From Elioraea sp051860475 (lineage in GTDB: Bacteria; Pseudomonadota; Alphaproteobacteria; Acetobacterales; Acetobacteraceae): DNA of 55,151 nt. The notes under the pieces were generated by a model. It was not told the DNA's origin. It did not search any database and saw only the letters and a program-made list of their open reading frames with translations. The number at the start of each line of letters is the position of its first letter. Within the stretch, counting starts at the first letter, position 1. Shown piece after piece: positions 26,378 through 36,350 of this stretch. Position numbers and translations under genes: made by a program. The stretch lies in NCBI RefSeq assembly GCF_051860475.1, contig NZ_JBHYDW010000015.1:1-55151 (forward strand), written 5' to 3'.

Positions 26378-27744
26378 CGGTGGCGGTGGTCGGCGCCGGC
26401 CCGGCGGGCACGCGCGCGGTCGAGGTGCTGGTGCGCGCCGGGCAGCGCCCCGTCTGGATCGACGAGGCGCCGGCGAATGGCGGCCGCATCTACCAGCGCC
26501 CGCTTGCCGGCACGACGCGCAGCCATCGCGACCTCTACGGCACCGAGGCGGCGAAGGCGGCGGCGATCCATGCGCTCGGCGACCGGCTGCGCGACGCCAG
26601 CGACTGGCGCCCCGGCACGCTCGTCTGGAACCTCCGTCCCGGCCTGCTCGACACGTTCCGCGCCGGACGGCACGAGGCGATCCGGTTCGAGCGTGCCATC
26701 CTCTGCACGGGCGCGATGGACCGGATCGTGCCGGTGCCGGGCTGGACGCTGCCCGGCGTGTTCACGCTCGGCGGCGCGCAGATCGCGCTCAAGGCGCAAG
26801 GAGCGGCGATCGGCGCGCGCGTGGCCTTCCTCGGCACCGGGCCGCTGCTGTGGCTGGTCGCGGCGCAGTACGTGAAGGCCGGCGCGAGCGTCGCGCTGGT
26901 GCTCGACACCTCCCCGTTCGCGACCAAGGCGCGCGCGACTGCCGGGCTGCTGCGCGATGCCACGACCTTCGCCAAGGGGCTCGCGCTTGTCGCACGACTC
27001 CGCCTGGCGGGAGTGCGGGTGATCGAAGGTGGTGCGCCCATCGCGATCGAGGGCACGGACGCGGTGGCGGCGGTGCGCGTGCGCGACCGCGCCGGGCGCG
27101 AGCACCGCATCGCCTGCGATGCCGTCGGGCTAGGCTTCGGTCTGAAGCCCGAGAGCCAGCTCGCCGATCTCGCCGGCGTGCCGTTCACGTTTGACGGGAC
27201 GCAGCGCAACTGGGTGCCGCAGCATGACGGCGCGGGCCGCACGCAGGTTCCTCGCATCTATCTCGCCGGCGACGCCGCGGGCATTGCCGGCGCGGACGCG
27301 GCCGAGCTTGCCGGCGCGCGCGCGGCCTGGGCTGCCATCGCGGACGGTGGCGCCGCGGTTGACATCGCCGAGGTCGCGCGGCTCGCCCGCGTGCTCGCCC
27401 GCATCCCGCGCTTCCGCGCCGCGCTCGAACGCGCCTTCCCCTACCCGGCCGTGCTCGCCGCGCGCACGCCCGACGCAACGATCGTCTGCCGGTGCGAGGC
27501 GATCACCGCGGGCGAACTACGCGCCGCCGCACGCGAGAGCCACGTCATGGGCCGCGCACCCGAGGTGAACCGCGCCAAGGCGTTCACCCGCGTCGGCATG
27601 GGGCGCTGCCAGGGGCGCGTCTGCGGCCCGCCCGCCGCCGAGATCCTTGCCGACGCGTTGGGCTGCGATGTCGCCGAGGTCGGCCGGCTGCGCGGACAGT
27701 CGCCGGTGAAGCCGATCCCGATCCTCGCGCTGGCGGCGGAATGA
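26374..27744 (+). CDS. FAD/NAD(P)-binding oxidoreductase with C-terminal BFD-like [2Fe-2S] domain (alpha subunit), set 2
   Basis: A 456-residue paralogue of the gene at 21970. N-terminal VAVVGAGPAGTRAVEVLV, DEAPANGGRIYQ, central LCTGAMDRIVPVPGWTLPG, and IYLAGDAAGIAGADAA. The C-terminal cluster domain has C372, C374, C412 and C417 (C-x-C-x37-C-x4-C) in CRCEAITAG and GMGRCQGRVCGPP. Domain layout and neighbours match alpha subunits of opine oxidases and D-amino/imino acid dehydrogenases. Overlaps with the genes on each side are four bases, so gamma-alpha-beta of set 2 are tightly coupled. Confidence 0.9.
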   Translation: MTVAVVGAGPAGTRAVEVLVRAGQRPVWIDEAPANGGRIYQRPLAGTTRSHRDLYGTEAAKAAAIHALGDRLRDASDWRPGTLVWNLRPGLLDTFRAGRHEAIRFERAILCTGAMDRIVPVPGWTLPGVFTLGGAQIALKAQGAAIGARVAFLGTGPLLWLVAAQYVKAGASVALVLDTSPFATKARATAGLLRDATTFAKGLALVARLRLAGVRVIEGGAPIAIEGTDAVAAVRVRDRAGREHRIACDAVGLGFGLKPESQLADLAGVPFTFDGTQRNWVPQHDGAGRTQVPRIYLAGDAAGIAGADAAELAGARAAWAAIADGGAAVDIAEVARLARVLARIPRFRAALERAFPYPAVLAARTPDATIVCRCEAITAGELRAAARESHVMGRAPEVNRAKAFTRVGMGRCQGRVCGPPAAEILADALGCDVAEVGRLRGQSPVKPIPILALAAE

Positions 27745-28859
27745 GCACGACCCACGACGTGCTGATCCTGGGCGGCGGCGGCGCGGGCTGTTCGGCAGCA
27801 CTGCATCTCGCACGGCGCGGCGCGCGTGTCGCCCTGTTCGAGCGCAGTCTGGTCGGCAGCCAGGCCTCGGGCGTGAACTATGGCGGGGTGCGGCAGAACG
27901 GGCGGCACCCGGCGGAGCTGCCGATCGCACGGCGATCGCGCGAGATCTGGGCACGTCTGCCGGAGCTGATCGGCACGGACGCCGAATTCGAGGTGACGGG
28001 CCACCTGAAGCTCGCCCGCAGCGCCGAGGAGGAGGCGGAGCTCGCCGCCTACATGGCGGTCGCGCGCGCGAACGATCTGCCGCTGGACCTGATCGGCTCG
28101 AACAGCATCCACGAGCGCTACCCCTGGCTCGGCCCGCGCGTGGTCGCCGGCGCGCTCGCACCCGAGGACGGAGCCGCCAACCCGCGCCTGCTCGCACCCG
28201 CCTTCGCCCACGCGGCACGCGCGGCCGGGGCCGAGATCAACGAGCACGCGCCCGTGAAGGACATCGCGCATGACGGCGGGGCGTTTGTCCTGACGATCGG
28301 TGATCGCGCCTGGCGCGCCCCGACCGCGCTGAACTGCATGGGGTATTGGGGCGGCGAGATCGCGGCGCGCTTCGGCGAGGCCGTGACGGTTGCGCCGCTC
28401 GCACCGAACATGCTGGTGAGCGAGCCGATCCCCTACTTCATCGAGCCCAACATGGGCGTGGTCGGCGGCGACGTCTATCTGCGCCAGATCCGCCGCGGCA
28501 ACGTGATCTTCGGCGGCGGACGCGGCGTGAGCGATCCCGCCATCCCGTGGGGCCGGCCGCTGCCGGAACCCACCCTCGCGGCGATGGCGCGCGCGATCGA
28601 ACTCGTGCCGCGGCTCGCCGGCGTGCAGGTGATCCGAAGCTGGACCGGCATCGACGGCGACATGCCCGACGGTCTGCCGGTGATCGGGCCGAGCCGCACC
28701 ACGCCGGGCTTGATCCATGCCTTCGGCTTCTCGGGCCACGGCTTCATGCTGGGCCCCGGCATCGGCGCAATCCTCGCGGAGCTCGTGCTCGACGGGGGCA
28801 CCGACGTGCCGCTCGACCCGTTCCGGATCGACCGGTTCGCGCTTGGCAGCGTGCGGTGA
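27741..28859 (+). CDS. FAD-dependent oxidoreductase, DAO family (beta subunit), set 2
   Basis: A 372-residue DAO flavoprotein with DVLILGGGGAGCSAALHLAR, ASGVNYGGVRQNGRH, and the C-terminal SWTGIDGDMPDGLPVIGPS and FGFSGHGFMLGPG. It is the likely catalytic subunit of set 2 and resembles the DAO protein at 23325. The ATG at 27741 overlaps the alpha-subunit stop (ATGA). It is followed after 45 bases by the binding-protein gene, the only real spacer in this part of the operon. The substrate is likely a secondary amine such as an opine, sarcosine-like or cyclic imino acid; this is inference from family and from the transporter context. Confidence 0.87.
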   Translation: MSTTHDVLILGGGGAGCSAALHLARRGARVALFERSLVGSQASGVNYGGVRQNGRHPAELPIARRSREIWARLPELIGTDAEFEVTGHLKLARSAEEEAELAAYMAVARANDLPLDLIGSNSIHERYPWLGPRVVAGALAPEDGAANPRLLAPAFAHAARAAGAEINEHAPVKDIAHDGGAFVLTIGDRAWRAPTALNCMGYWGGEIAARFGEAVTVAPLAPNMLVSEPIPYFIEPNMGVVGGDVYLRQIRRGNVIFGGGRGVSDPAIPWGRPLPEPTLAAMARAIELVPRLAGVQVIRSWTGIDGDMPDGLPVIGPSRTTPGLIHAFGFSGHGFMLGPGIGAILAELVLDGGTDVPLDPFRIDRFALGSVR

Positions 28860-28904
28860 TGCCGACATGATGGCAGGGCAACAATGGGGATGGGAGGCGG
28901 GACG

Positions 28905-30461
28905 ATGAAGCTTCGTATGGCACTGCTGGCCGGCGCGGCGGCGCTCGGCTGGGCGGTCCAGAGCGGACCGTCAGCGGCACAACCGAAGACCACGGTGACC
29001 GTGGGCATGGCCGCGCAGGATGTCGGTCGGCTCGACCCGCATTTCGCGGTGACGACGATCGACCGCGTCGCCGTCGCCTGGATGTTCAACGGCCTCGTGC
29101 GGTTCAAGCCGGGCAGCATCAACCCGGCCGAGATCGAGCCCGACCTCGCCGAGCGCTGGGAAAGCAGCGCCGACGGCCGCAGCTGGACCTTCCATCTGCG
29201 CCGCGGCGTGCAGTTCCACGGCGGCTTCGGCGAGGTCACGGCCGAGGATGTCGCGTTCAGCCTGCGCAAGGCCGCGCAGGCCTCGACCTCGGCGTTCTCG
29301 GGCGACTTCCGCGCCTTCGAGTCGGTGGACGTGGTCGACCCACACACGGTGCGGATCCGGCTGCGCGAGAACGTCCCCAGCCTGCTCGGCCTCGTGACCA
29401 ACTACGCCGGCGGCTACATCGTCTCGAAGCGGGCCGTCGAGCAGAAGGGCGATGCCTTCGTGCGCGCGCCGATCGGCTCTGGCCCCTTCGCCTTCGCCGC
29501 CGTCACGCCGAACCAGTCGCTCGAACTGGCCGCGCATGAGGGCTATTTCCGCGGCTCCCCGCACATCAAGCGGGTGTCCTACCGCTTCATCCCCTCGGAT
29601 GCCTCGCGCGACCTCGCCTTCCAGAACCGCGAGCTCGACGTGAACTACGGCCGCGCACAGGCCACCTGGCTCGAGCGCACCCGCCGCCTGCCGGACGTGA
29701 TCGTCGACGTGTTCGAGCCGGCCGAGCTCTCGATCATCAATGTCAACACCAGGCAGGCGCCGTTCGACGACATCCGCGTGCGCCGCGCCTTCGCGCACGC
29801 GATCAACCGCACTGAGCTGGTGCGCTGGCGCGGCGACGCGGTTGCCCGCGAGGGCCAGTCGCTGGTGCCGCGCGGCTATCTCGGCTTCACCGCGGACGTG
29901 CCGCTGCTGCCGCACGATCCCGACCGCGCGCGCGCCCTGCTGGCCGAAGCGGGGCACCCGAACGGCTTCACGGTGCGCGTGGTCCATACGCAGTTGCCGG
30001 AGATGCTCGCGGGGATGCAGGTGGTGCAGCAGCAGCTCCGCCGCGTGGGCATCACTCTCGATCTCCAGGTGGTCGAGCACGCGACGTTTCACCAGCAGAT
30101 CCGGCAGGATCTGAGCCCGCTCGTGTACTACGGCGCGGCGCGATTCCCGATCGCGGACATCTACCTGACACAGTTCTATCACGGCCGGTCGATCGTGAAG
30201 ACGCCGACCGCGGTCACGAACTTCAGCCACTGCACCATGGCGGATGCCGAGATCGACGCCGCGCGCGTTGAGACCGACCCGCAGAAGCAGCTCGCGCTCT
30301 GGGCGACCGCGCAGCGCAAGCTGGTCGAGGCCGTGTGCGGCGTACCGCTGTTCGAGACATTGCTGGTGTTCGCGCGCCACAACAGCCTCGACTACGGCTA
30401 CGAACTGAAGGGCTCGATGTCGCTCGGGCCCCTGATCACCGAGGCGACGCGGTTCCGGTGA
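28905..30461 (+). CDS. ABC transporter substrate-binding protein (SBP_bac_5)
   Basis: A 518-residue periplasmic binding protein with a signal peptide (MKLRMALLAGAAALGWAV, cleavage near SAA-QPK). I use ATG 28905 rather than 28884 because GGGAGG lies 8 bases before it and the signal peptide then starts properly with MKLR. Conserved blocks: NGLVRFKPGS, EPDLAERWESSADGRSWTF, VRRAFAHAINRTELVRW and VPRGYLGFTADVPLLPHDP. It is a paralogue of the divergently encoded protein at 19000-20514. The permease, second permease and ATPase genes follow at once, so this is the main binding protein of the importer. Confidence 0.92.
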   Translation: MKLRMALLAGAAALGWAVQSGPSAAQPKTTVTVGMAAQDVGRLDPHFAVTTIDRVAVAWMFNGLVRFKPGSINPAEIEPDLAERWESSADGRSWTFHLRRGVQFHGGFGEVTAEDVAFSLRKAAQASTSAFSGDFRAFESVDVVDPHTVRIRLRENVPSLLGLVTNYAGGYIVSKRAVEQKGDAFVRAPIGSGPFAFAAVTPNQSLELAAHEGYFRGSPHIKRVSYRFIPSDASRDLAFQNRELDVNYGRAQATWLERTRRLPDVIVDVFEPAELSIINVNTRQAPFDDIRVRRAFAHAINRTELVRWRGDAVAREGQSLVPRGYLGFTADVPLLPHDPDRARALLAEAGHPNGFTVRVVHTQLPEMLAGMQVVQQQLRRVGITLDLQVVEHATFHQQIRQDLSPLVYYGAARFPIADIYLTQFYHGRSIVKTPTAVTNFSHCTMADAEIDAARVETDPQKQLALWATAQRKLVEAVCGVPLFETLLVFARHNSLDYGYELKGSMSLGPLITEATRFR

Positions 30462-30483
30462 TCCGCAGGCGCGAGACGCGCCG

Positions 30484-31567
30484 ATGATCGGCTTCGTGGT
30501 GGGGGGGGGGGGGGGCCCCCCCCCCCCCCCCGTGGGGGGTGTGGAAATGTGGTTTGTGTTTGGGGGGGTGGGTGCGGGCCCGGCGCCCCGGGGGTTCCGT
30601 GCACCCGCGGGCGCGACACCCGCGTTTTAGGGGGTGGGGGGTGGGGCGGCGGCGGGCCCCCCCCCCGACCCTGGTCGCGGTTCTGACATTGGTGTTCGTG
30701 ATCGTGCGGATCGTGCCGGGCGATCCGGCGCTGGTGATCCTCGGCGACCAGGCGACGCCGGACGCGATCGCGGCGCTGCGCACGCGCCTCGGGCTCGATC
30801 GTCCGCTGCACGAGCAGTACTTCGAGTTCCTGTTCGCCTCCTTGACCGGCGATTTCGGCACGTCGCTGGTGACAGGCAGGCCGATCGTGAGCGAGGTCGC
30901 GGCGGTGCTGCCGCACACGCTCGATCTCACCGGCGCGGCCATGGTGATCGGCACGGTCGTCGGCGTGCCGGTGGGGATCTGGGCTGCCCTGCACCGCAAC
31001 CGCGCGATCGATGTCGCCGCCCGGCTGCTGTCGCTGCTCGGGCTCTCGTTCCCGGTGTTCGTCTCCGGGATCTTCCTGCTGCTCGCGTTCGCGCTGCACT
31101 GGAAGGTGTTCCCGGTGATCGGCAACGCCAATCTCGCCGACCCGGTGGACCGGCTGCACAAGCTCGTGCTGCCGGCGCTGACGCTTGGGCTGGTGATGGC
31201 GGCCTACATCACGCGCGTCACACGCAGCGCGATGCTGCACGTGCTGTCCGAGGACTTCATCCGCACCGCGCGCGCCAAGGGCGTGCCCTGGCGCGCGGTG
31301 GTGTGGAAGCACGGGCTGCGCAACGCGCTGATCCCGGTGGTCACCGTGATCGGGCTCTATGTCGGCATCCTGATCGGCAACTCGGTGCTGACCGAGATCG
31401 TCTTCAACCGGCCGGGCCTGGGCAAGATCATCGTCGGCGCGCTCAACCAGCGCGACTATTCGATGCTGCAAGGGCTGATGGTGATCTACTGCTTCCTGAT
31501 CGTGGTGGTGAACCTGATCACGGACCTCACCTACGGCCTGATCGATCCGCGGGTGAAGCACGGATGA
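30484..31567 (+). CDS. peptide-type ABC transporter permease (DppB-like), 5' end corrupted by sequence artefact
   Basis: The protein is normal from PTLVAVLTLVFVIVRIVPGDPA (given in part) at base 30665 onward, including ATRTARAKG-type loop sequence FIRTARAKGVPWRAVVWKHG, LRNALIPVVTVIGL, and the C-terminal LITDLTYGLIDPRVKHG. The likely true start is ATG 30484, reading MIGFVV, which fits the usual DppB opening before a further eight or so residues and PTL. Bases 30501-30664 instead hold long G and C runs; the join is out of frame and about 140 bases too long. The frame open from 30539 (starting MWKCGLCLGG) is a by-product of the artefact. I expect an intact gene of about 305 residues in the living organism. 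Stop overlaps the next gene by four bases. Confidence 0.8.
30501..30664. other. poly-G/poly-C low-complexity block, probable sequencing/assembly artefact
   Basis: Fifteen G (30501-30515) followed directly by sixteen C (30516-30531), then G/T-rich sequence with further G runs and a final run of C near 30656-30666. Nothing similar occurs elsewhere in the window and it replaces the conserved start of a permease gene. The pattern fits poly-G miscalls of two-colour sequencers joined to their complement. Confidence 0.85.
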
Positions 31568-32435
31568 CCACGGCCGCCGCTCCCGCGATCATCGCCGTCT
31601 CGCCGCTCCGCCGCGCGGTTTCCCGCTTCCTCGCCAATCCGACCACCGGCATCGGCGTCATCCTCTGCGTCCTGGTCGCGCTCTCGGCGATCCTTGCCCC
31701 GATCCTCTCGCCGCACGACCCGATCGAGCAGAACGTCATCGACCAACTGAGCCCGCCTGGTGGCGACTATCCGCTCGGCACCGACTATTTCGGCCGCGAC
31801 GTGCTTTCGCGCATCCTGTGGGGCGGACGGATCAGCCTGATCGTCTCGCTCACCGCGATCGCCGCGGCGATCGTGATCGGCGGCGCCATCGGCATGATCT
31901 CGGGCTATGTCGGCGGCCGCATCGACAACTTCGTCATGCGGGTGATGGACGTGCTGCTGTCGTTCCCCAGCCTGATCCTCGGCCTGATCGTGGTTGCGCT
32001 GCTCGGCCCGGATCTCCGCAACCTGATCGTCGCGATCGGACTGACGGCGATCGCGCCCTTCGCGCGGATCGCGCGCGCGCCGGTGCTGACGCTCAAGGAG
32101 CGCGCCTTCGTCGAGGCCGGCCGAGCGCTCGGCTACAGCCATGCACGCATCCTGTTCGTGCACATCCTGCCGAACATCCTCTCCGAGGTGCTGGTGATGG
32201 GCAGCCTCTGGATGGCGACTGCCGTGCGCACCGAGGCCTCGCTCTCCTTCATCGGCCTCGGCGTGAAGCCGCCGACACCGACCTGGGGTGGGATGATGCG
32301 CGACGGGTTCGAGAACATCCTCGACGCGCCCTGGCTCGCCGTCTTCCCCGGCGTCGCCATCCTGATCCTGGTGCTCGCGCTGAACATGGTGGGCGACGGG
32401 TTGCGCGACGCGACCGATCCGAAGCTGCGCGCCGA

Positions 32436-32439
<4 letters not shown>
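31564..32439 (+). CDS. peptide-type ABC transporter permease (DppC-like)
   Basis: A 291-residue permease: N-terminal cytoplasmic stretch, first helix at about residues 30-50, then the DppC hallmark YPLGTDYFGRDVLSRILWGG, the EAA loop EAGRALGYSHARILFVHILPN, and SFIGLGVKPPTPTWGGMMRDG near the C-terminus. It partners the DppB protein upstream; together they form the membrane channel of the importer whose ATPases are at 24443 and 32436. ATGA overlaps join it to both neighbours. Confidence 0.94.
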
Positions 32440-33395
<956 letters not shown>

Positions 33396-33414
33396 CGCGG
33401 CGGACGAGGCGCCG

Positions 33415-34518
33415 TCAATCCCGGACGGCGGCCATCACGCGCGCCGCGTAGTCGGGGAACGCCACCGGATCGAGCCAGCGCGTGACCGAGACGAGGTCGC
33501 GTTCGGGTTCGATCCAGGTCACATGCCCTCCGGCACCCGAGGCGAACAGGCTGCGCGGGGACGCGGCCGGCGCACGCGCGCCGTTGGTGTTGAGCCACCA
33601 CAGCAGTCCGTACTCGGGCTTCAGCGCGCCGGGCTCGGCGATCGCGTCGATCCAGGACCCGGCGATGAGCTGGCGTCCGTTCCAGTGCCCGCGCCGCGCG
33701 ACCAGCAGGCCGATCCGGGCCTGGTCGGCGGCGCCGATGAACACGCCGCCGCCCCAGTGGCCGCCGCCGGGCACCGAGGGCATCTCCACGCCGTCGATCG
33801 CCACGCGCGCGGTGTCGTAGGCATGCCAGGCCCAGTCGCGGCCCGCGCCGATCGGGTCCATGATCCGGTCGCGGAACACCTCCGGCAGCGGCCGGCGGAA
33901 CACGTGCAGGAGCGCCAGCGACAGCGCGTTCACCCGGACGTCGTTATACTCCCAGAACGTCCCCGGGGCGTGCAGCGGCCGCGCCTCGCCCTTCTTCGCG
34001 CGGCCCTCGCGCGCGAGGTCGCGGTTGCGGTCGATCACGTCGGACTTGCCCCAGAGCGTCCCCTCCCACTCCGAGGTCAGCGTGAGGAGCTGGCGCCACG
34101 TCACCGCGCCGTTGCGCGCGCCTTCGAACGCGGGCGAGCCCACCCGTGCCGAGACGGGCTCATCGAGATCGGCAACGAGCCCGTCATCGACCGCAAGGCC
34201 GGCCAGCAGCGAGAGGTAGGACTTCGCCACGCTGAACGTCATGTCGGCGCGCGCCGTGTCGCCCCAGGAGGCGACCACGGCGCCACGGCGCAGGATCATC
34301 CCCGCTGGGCCGCCGCGCGGTGCCACCGGCCCGAGGATCGCGTTGTCCGGCGCCGGTTCGAAGTAGCCGCTCTCGAGATGGGCACGCAGGTCGCGCGGCC
34401 AGGGCGTCTCGTGCGCCTCCGCGAATCGGGCCGCCTCGGCGAGGGCGGCCGGGTCCATGCCGAGCGCGACGGGCTCAGCCGCAGGCAGCGGGGTCACGAG
34501 GGCGATGGGGTCAGGCAT
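33415..34518 (-). CDS. serine hydrolase, beta-lactamase/transpeptidase-like
   Basis: A 367-residue protein of the class C beta-lactamase-like family without a signal peptide. The SxxK nucleophile motif is S96-V-A-K99 in TFSVAKSY, the second motif is Y191-N-D193 in FWEYNDVRVN, and the usual KTG position appears as the GAGG of FASGAGGHVTW. Cytoplasmic members act as esterases, amidases or peptidases rather than beta-lactamases. Start at ATG 34518; the longer open frame beyond it is a shadow of the divergent permease gene. It is divergent from the third ABC operon by 84 bases and could process an imported compound, but nothing in sequence proves that. Confidence 0.88.
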   Translation of the reverse strand: MPDPIALVTPLPAAEPVALGMDPAALAEAARFAEAHETPWPRDLRAHLESGYFEPAPDNAILGPVAPRGGPAGMILRRGAVVASWGDTARADMTFSVAKSYLSLLAGLAVDDGLVADLDEPVSARVGSPAFEGARNGAVTWRQLLTLTSEWEGTLWGKSDVIDRNRDLAREGRAKKGEARPLHAPGTFWEYNDVRVNALSLALLHVFRRPLPEVFRDRIMDPIGAGRDWAWHAYDTARVAIDGVEMPSVPGGGHWGGGVFIGAADQARIGLLVARRGHWNGRQLIAGSWIDAIAEPGALKPEYGLLWWLNTNGARAPAASPRSLFASGAGGHVTWIEPERDLVSVTRWLDPVAFPDYAARVMAAVRD

Positions 34519-34566
34519 GATCTGGACGTAGCAGAGACCGCGACCGCCCGCCACGTCGGCCGCACC

Positions 34567-34595
34567 TTGCCGCGCCGGACGCCCGCCCGTAGTTT
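34567..34595 (+). promoter_or_regulatory. candidate promoter of the third ABC operon (possibly leaderless)
   Basis: TTGCCG (34567-34572), 17-base spacer, TAGTTT (34590-34595). Only seven bases (CCCCCCG) separate the -10 from ATG 34603 and there is no ribosome site, so the transcript may begin at the start codon. Confidence 0.35.
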
Positions 34596-34602
34596 CCCCC
34601 CG

Positions 34603-35520
34603 ATGCTGCTGTTCCTTGCCCGTCGCACGGCGCTCGCGGTGCTGGTCGCCCTCACCGTGCTGACCTTTGCCTTCGTGCTGACGCGACTCGCCGGCGACCT
34701 CGCGATCGTCATCGCGGGGCCGGAGGCGCGCGCCGAGGATGTCGAGGCGATCCGTCGTGCCTACGGGCTCGACCGGCCGGTGATCATCCAGTTCTTCGAC
34801 TGGGCCCTGCGGGCGGTCATGGGCGATTTCGGCGAGAGCTTCTTCTTCCGCGAACGCGTCTCGACGCTGATCTGGCAACGCCTGCCGATCACGCTGACGC
34901 TGGGGATGGTGGGGCTGGGGATCGCGCTGGTTGTCGCGATCCCGCTCGGTATCCTCGCCGCCCTGCGCGAGAACACCTGGGTCGACCGTACCGTCGGACT
35001 GGTCGCGATGGTCGGCCAGGCGCTGCCGTCGTTCTGGCTGGCGCTGCTGCTCATGCTGTTCTTCGGACTGCAGCTCGGCTGGCTGCCGATCTCGGGCACC
35101 GGGTCGTGGGAGCACTACGTGATGCCCGGGATCGTGCTGTCGTTCTCGGCGATCCCGGCGCTGATGCGGCTGACGCGCGCCGGCATGATCGACGCCATGT
35201 CGTCCGACTACATCCGCACCGCGCGCGCCAAGGGCCTCTCGCGGCGCTCGATCGTGCTGAAGCACGCGCTGCGCAACGCCGCGATGCCGGTGGTCTCGAT
35301 CACCGCGGTGCAGCTCGGCTTCATGCTCGGCGGATCGATCGTGATCGAGACCGTGTTCGCGCTGCACGGAATCGGCTTCCTCGCCTGGGAGAGCATCAGC
35401 AAGAACGACTTTCCCACCGTCCAGGCGGTGGTGCTGCTGTTTGCCGTCATCTACATCGTGCTGACCCTGATCGCCGACGTGGCGAACGCCGTGCTCGACC
35501 CGCGGCTGCGCGCGTCATGA
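34603..35520 (+). CDS. peptide-type ABC transporter permease (DppB-like), third system
   Basis: A 305-residue permease beginning MLLFLARRTALAVLVALTVL, with FGESFFFRERVSTLI, PITLTLGMVGLGIAL, the loop YIRTARAKGLSRRSIVLKHA, LRNAAMPVVSITAVQLG and IETVFALHGIGFLAWE. First gene of a four-gene set (DppB, DppC, DppD, DppF) with four-base overlaps throughout. No binding-protein gene accompanies it in this window. In the N-terminal periplasmic loop the usual PGDP is replaced by AGDLA, seen in some members. Confidence 0.93.
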   Translation: MLLFLARRTALAVLVALTVLTFAFVLTRLAGDLAIVIAGPEARAEDVEAIRRAYGLDRPVIIQFFDWALRAVMGDFGESFFFRERVSTLIWQRLPITLTLGMVGLGIALVVAIPLGILAALRENTWVDRTVGLVAMVGQALPSFWLALLLMLFFGLQLGWLPISGTGSWEHYVMPGIVLSFSAIPALMRLTRAGMIDAMSSDYIRTARAKGLSRRSIVLKHALRNAAMPVVSITAVQLGFMLGGSIVIETVFALHGIGFLAWESISKNDFPTVQAVVLLFAVIYIVLTLIADVANAVLDPRLRAS

Positions 35521-36350
35521 GGGTGCTGCGCAACGCCGGCCTCGCCGTCGGCGCCGTGATCGTCGGCGTGGTGCTGTTCTGCGCGGTATTCGCGGAACTG
35601 CTCATGCCGCACGACCCTTTCGCGCAGGACCTGACGCGCCGGCTGCTGCCGCCGTTCTGGATGGACGGGCACGATCCCGCGCATCTGCTCGGCACCGATC
35701 AGCTCGGCCGCGACTACCTGTCCCGGCTGATCCTGGGCGCGCGCATCTCGATGCTGATCGGCATCACCGCGGTGATCGTCTCCGGGCTGATCGGCATCAC
35801 GCTCGGCGTGATCGGCGGCTTCTTCGGTGGTCGTGTCGACGATGTCGTGATGTTCATCATCACCACCCGGCTCGCGATCCCGCTGATCCTGGTGGCGCTT
35901 GCGGTGGTCTCGCTGGTGGGCTCCTCCCTGACCGTGGTCGTGCTGACGCTGGGGCTCCTACTGTGGGACCGCTTCGCGGTGGTGGCGCGCACCACGACGA
36001 TGCAGGTGCGCACGCTCGACTACGTCTCCGCCGCCTGGGCGGCTGGTTGCTCGCGCGCCTGGATTCTCGGCCGCGAGGTGCTGCCGAACATCCTCTCCCC
36101 GCTCGCGGTCGTCGCCACGCTCGAGATGGCGCTCGCGATCCTGCTCGAGGCGGTGCTGTCGTTTCTCGGCCTCGGCGTGCCGCCGCCGCTTCCCTCCTGG
36201 GGCCTGATGATCTCGGAGGGCAAGGAGTACATGTTCTTCGACCCCTGGGTGATCTTCGTGCCCGGCATCACGCTGTTCGTGCTGGTGATGGGCATCAACC
36301 TGCTCGGCGACGGGCTGCGCGACATGGTCGGCGCGAGCCAGGTACGATGA
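35517..36350 (+). CDS. peptide-type ABC transporter permease (DppC-like), third system
   Basis: A 277-residue permease with a short cytoplasmic N-terminus and first helix at about residues 8-28, followed by LLGTDQLGRDYLSRLILGAR, an EAA-like loop SAAWAAGCSRAWILGREVLPN, and SFLGLGVPPPLPSWGLMISEG. It ends NLLGDGLRDMVGASQVR. It pairs with the DppB protein just upstream. The start ATG overlaps the upstream stop (ATGA), and its own stop overlaps the first ATPase gene. Confidence 0.93.
   Translation: MRVLRNAGLAVGAVIVGVVLFCAVFAELLMPHDPFAQDLTRRLLPPFWMDGHDPAHLLGTDQLGRDYLSRLILGARISMLIGITAVIVSGLIGITLGVIGGFFGGRVDDVVMFIITTRLAIPLILVALAVVSLVGSSLTVVVLTLGLLLWDRFAVVARTTTMQVRTLDYVSAAWAAGCSRAWILGREVLPNILSPLAVVATLEMALAILLEAVLSFLGLGVPPPLPSWGLMISEGKEYMFFDPWVIFVPGITLFVLVMGINLLGDGLRDMVGASQVR

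Noticed and set aside
26105..28859. Recent tandem duplication of the dehydrogenase set
   Set aside because: The two sets have the same domain design but differ widely in sequence and in gene order, so the duplication is old or the sets came from different sources.
30501..30531. G-quadruplex or strong hairpin as a natural regulatory element
   Set aside because: It destroys the conserved start of a permease, and the low-complexity sequence continues as noise; artefact is the simpler explanation.
30539..30664. Start of the permease at ATG 30539
   Set aside because: The predicted N-terminus (MWKCGLCLGGW) is encoded by the artefactual block and lacks the usual hydrophobic DppB opening.
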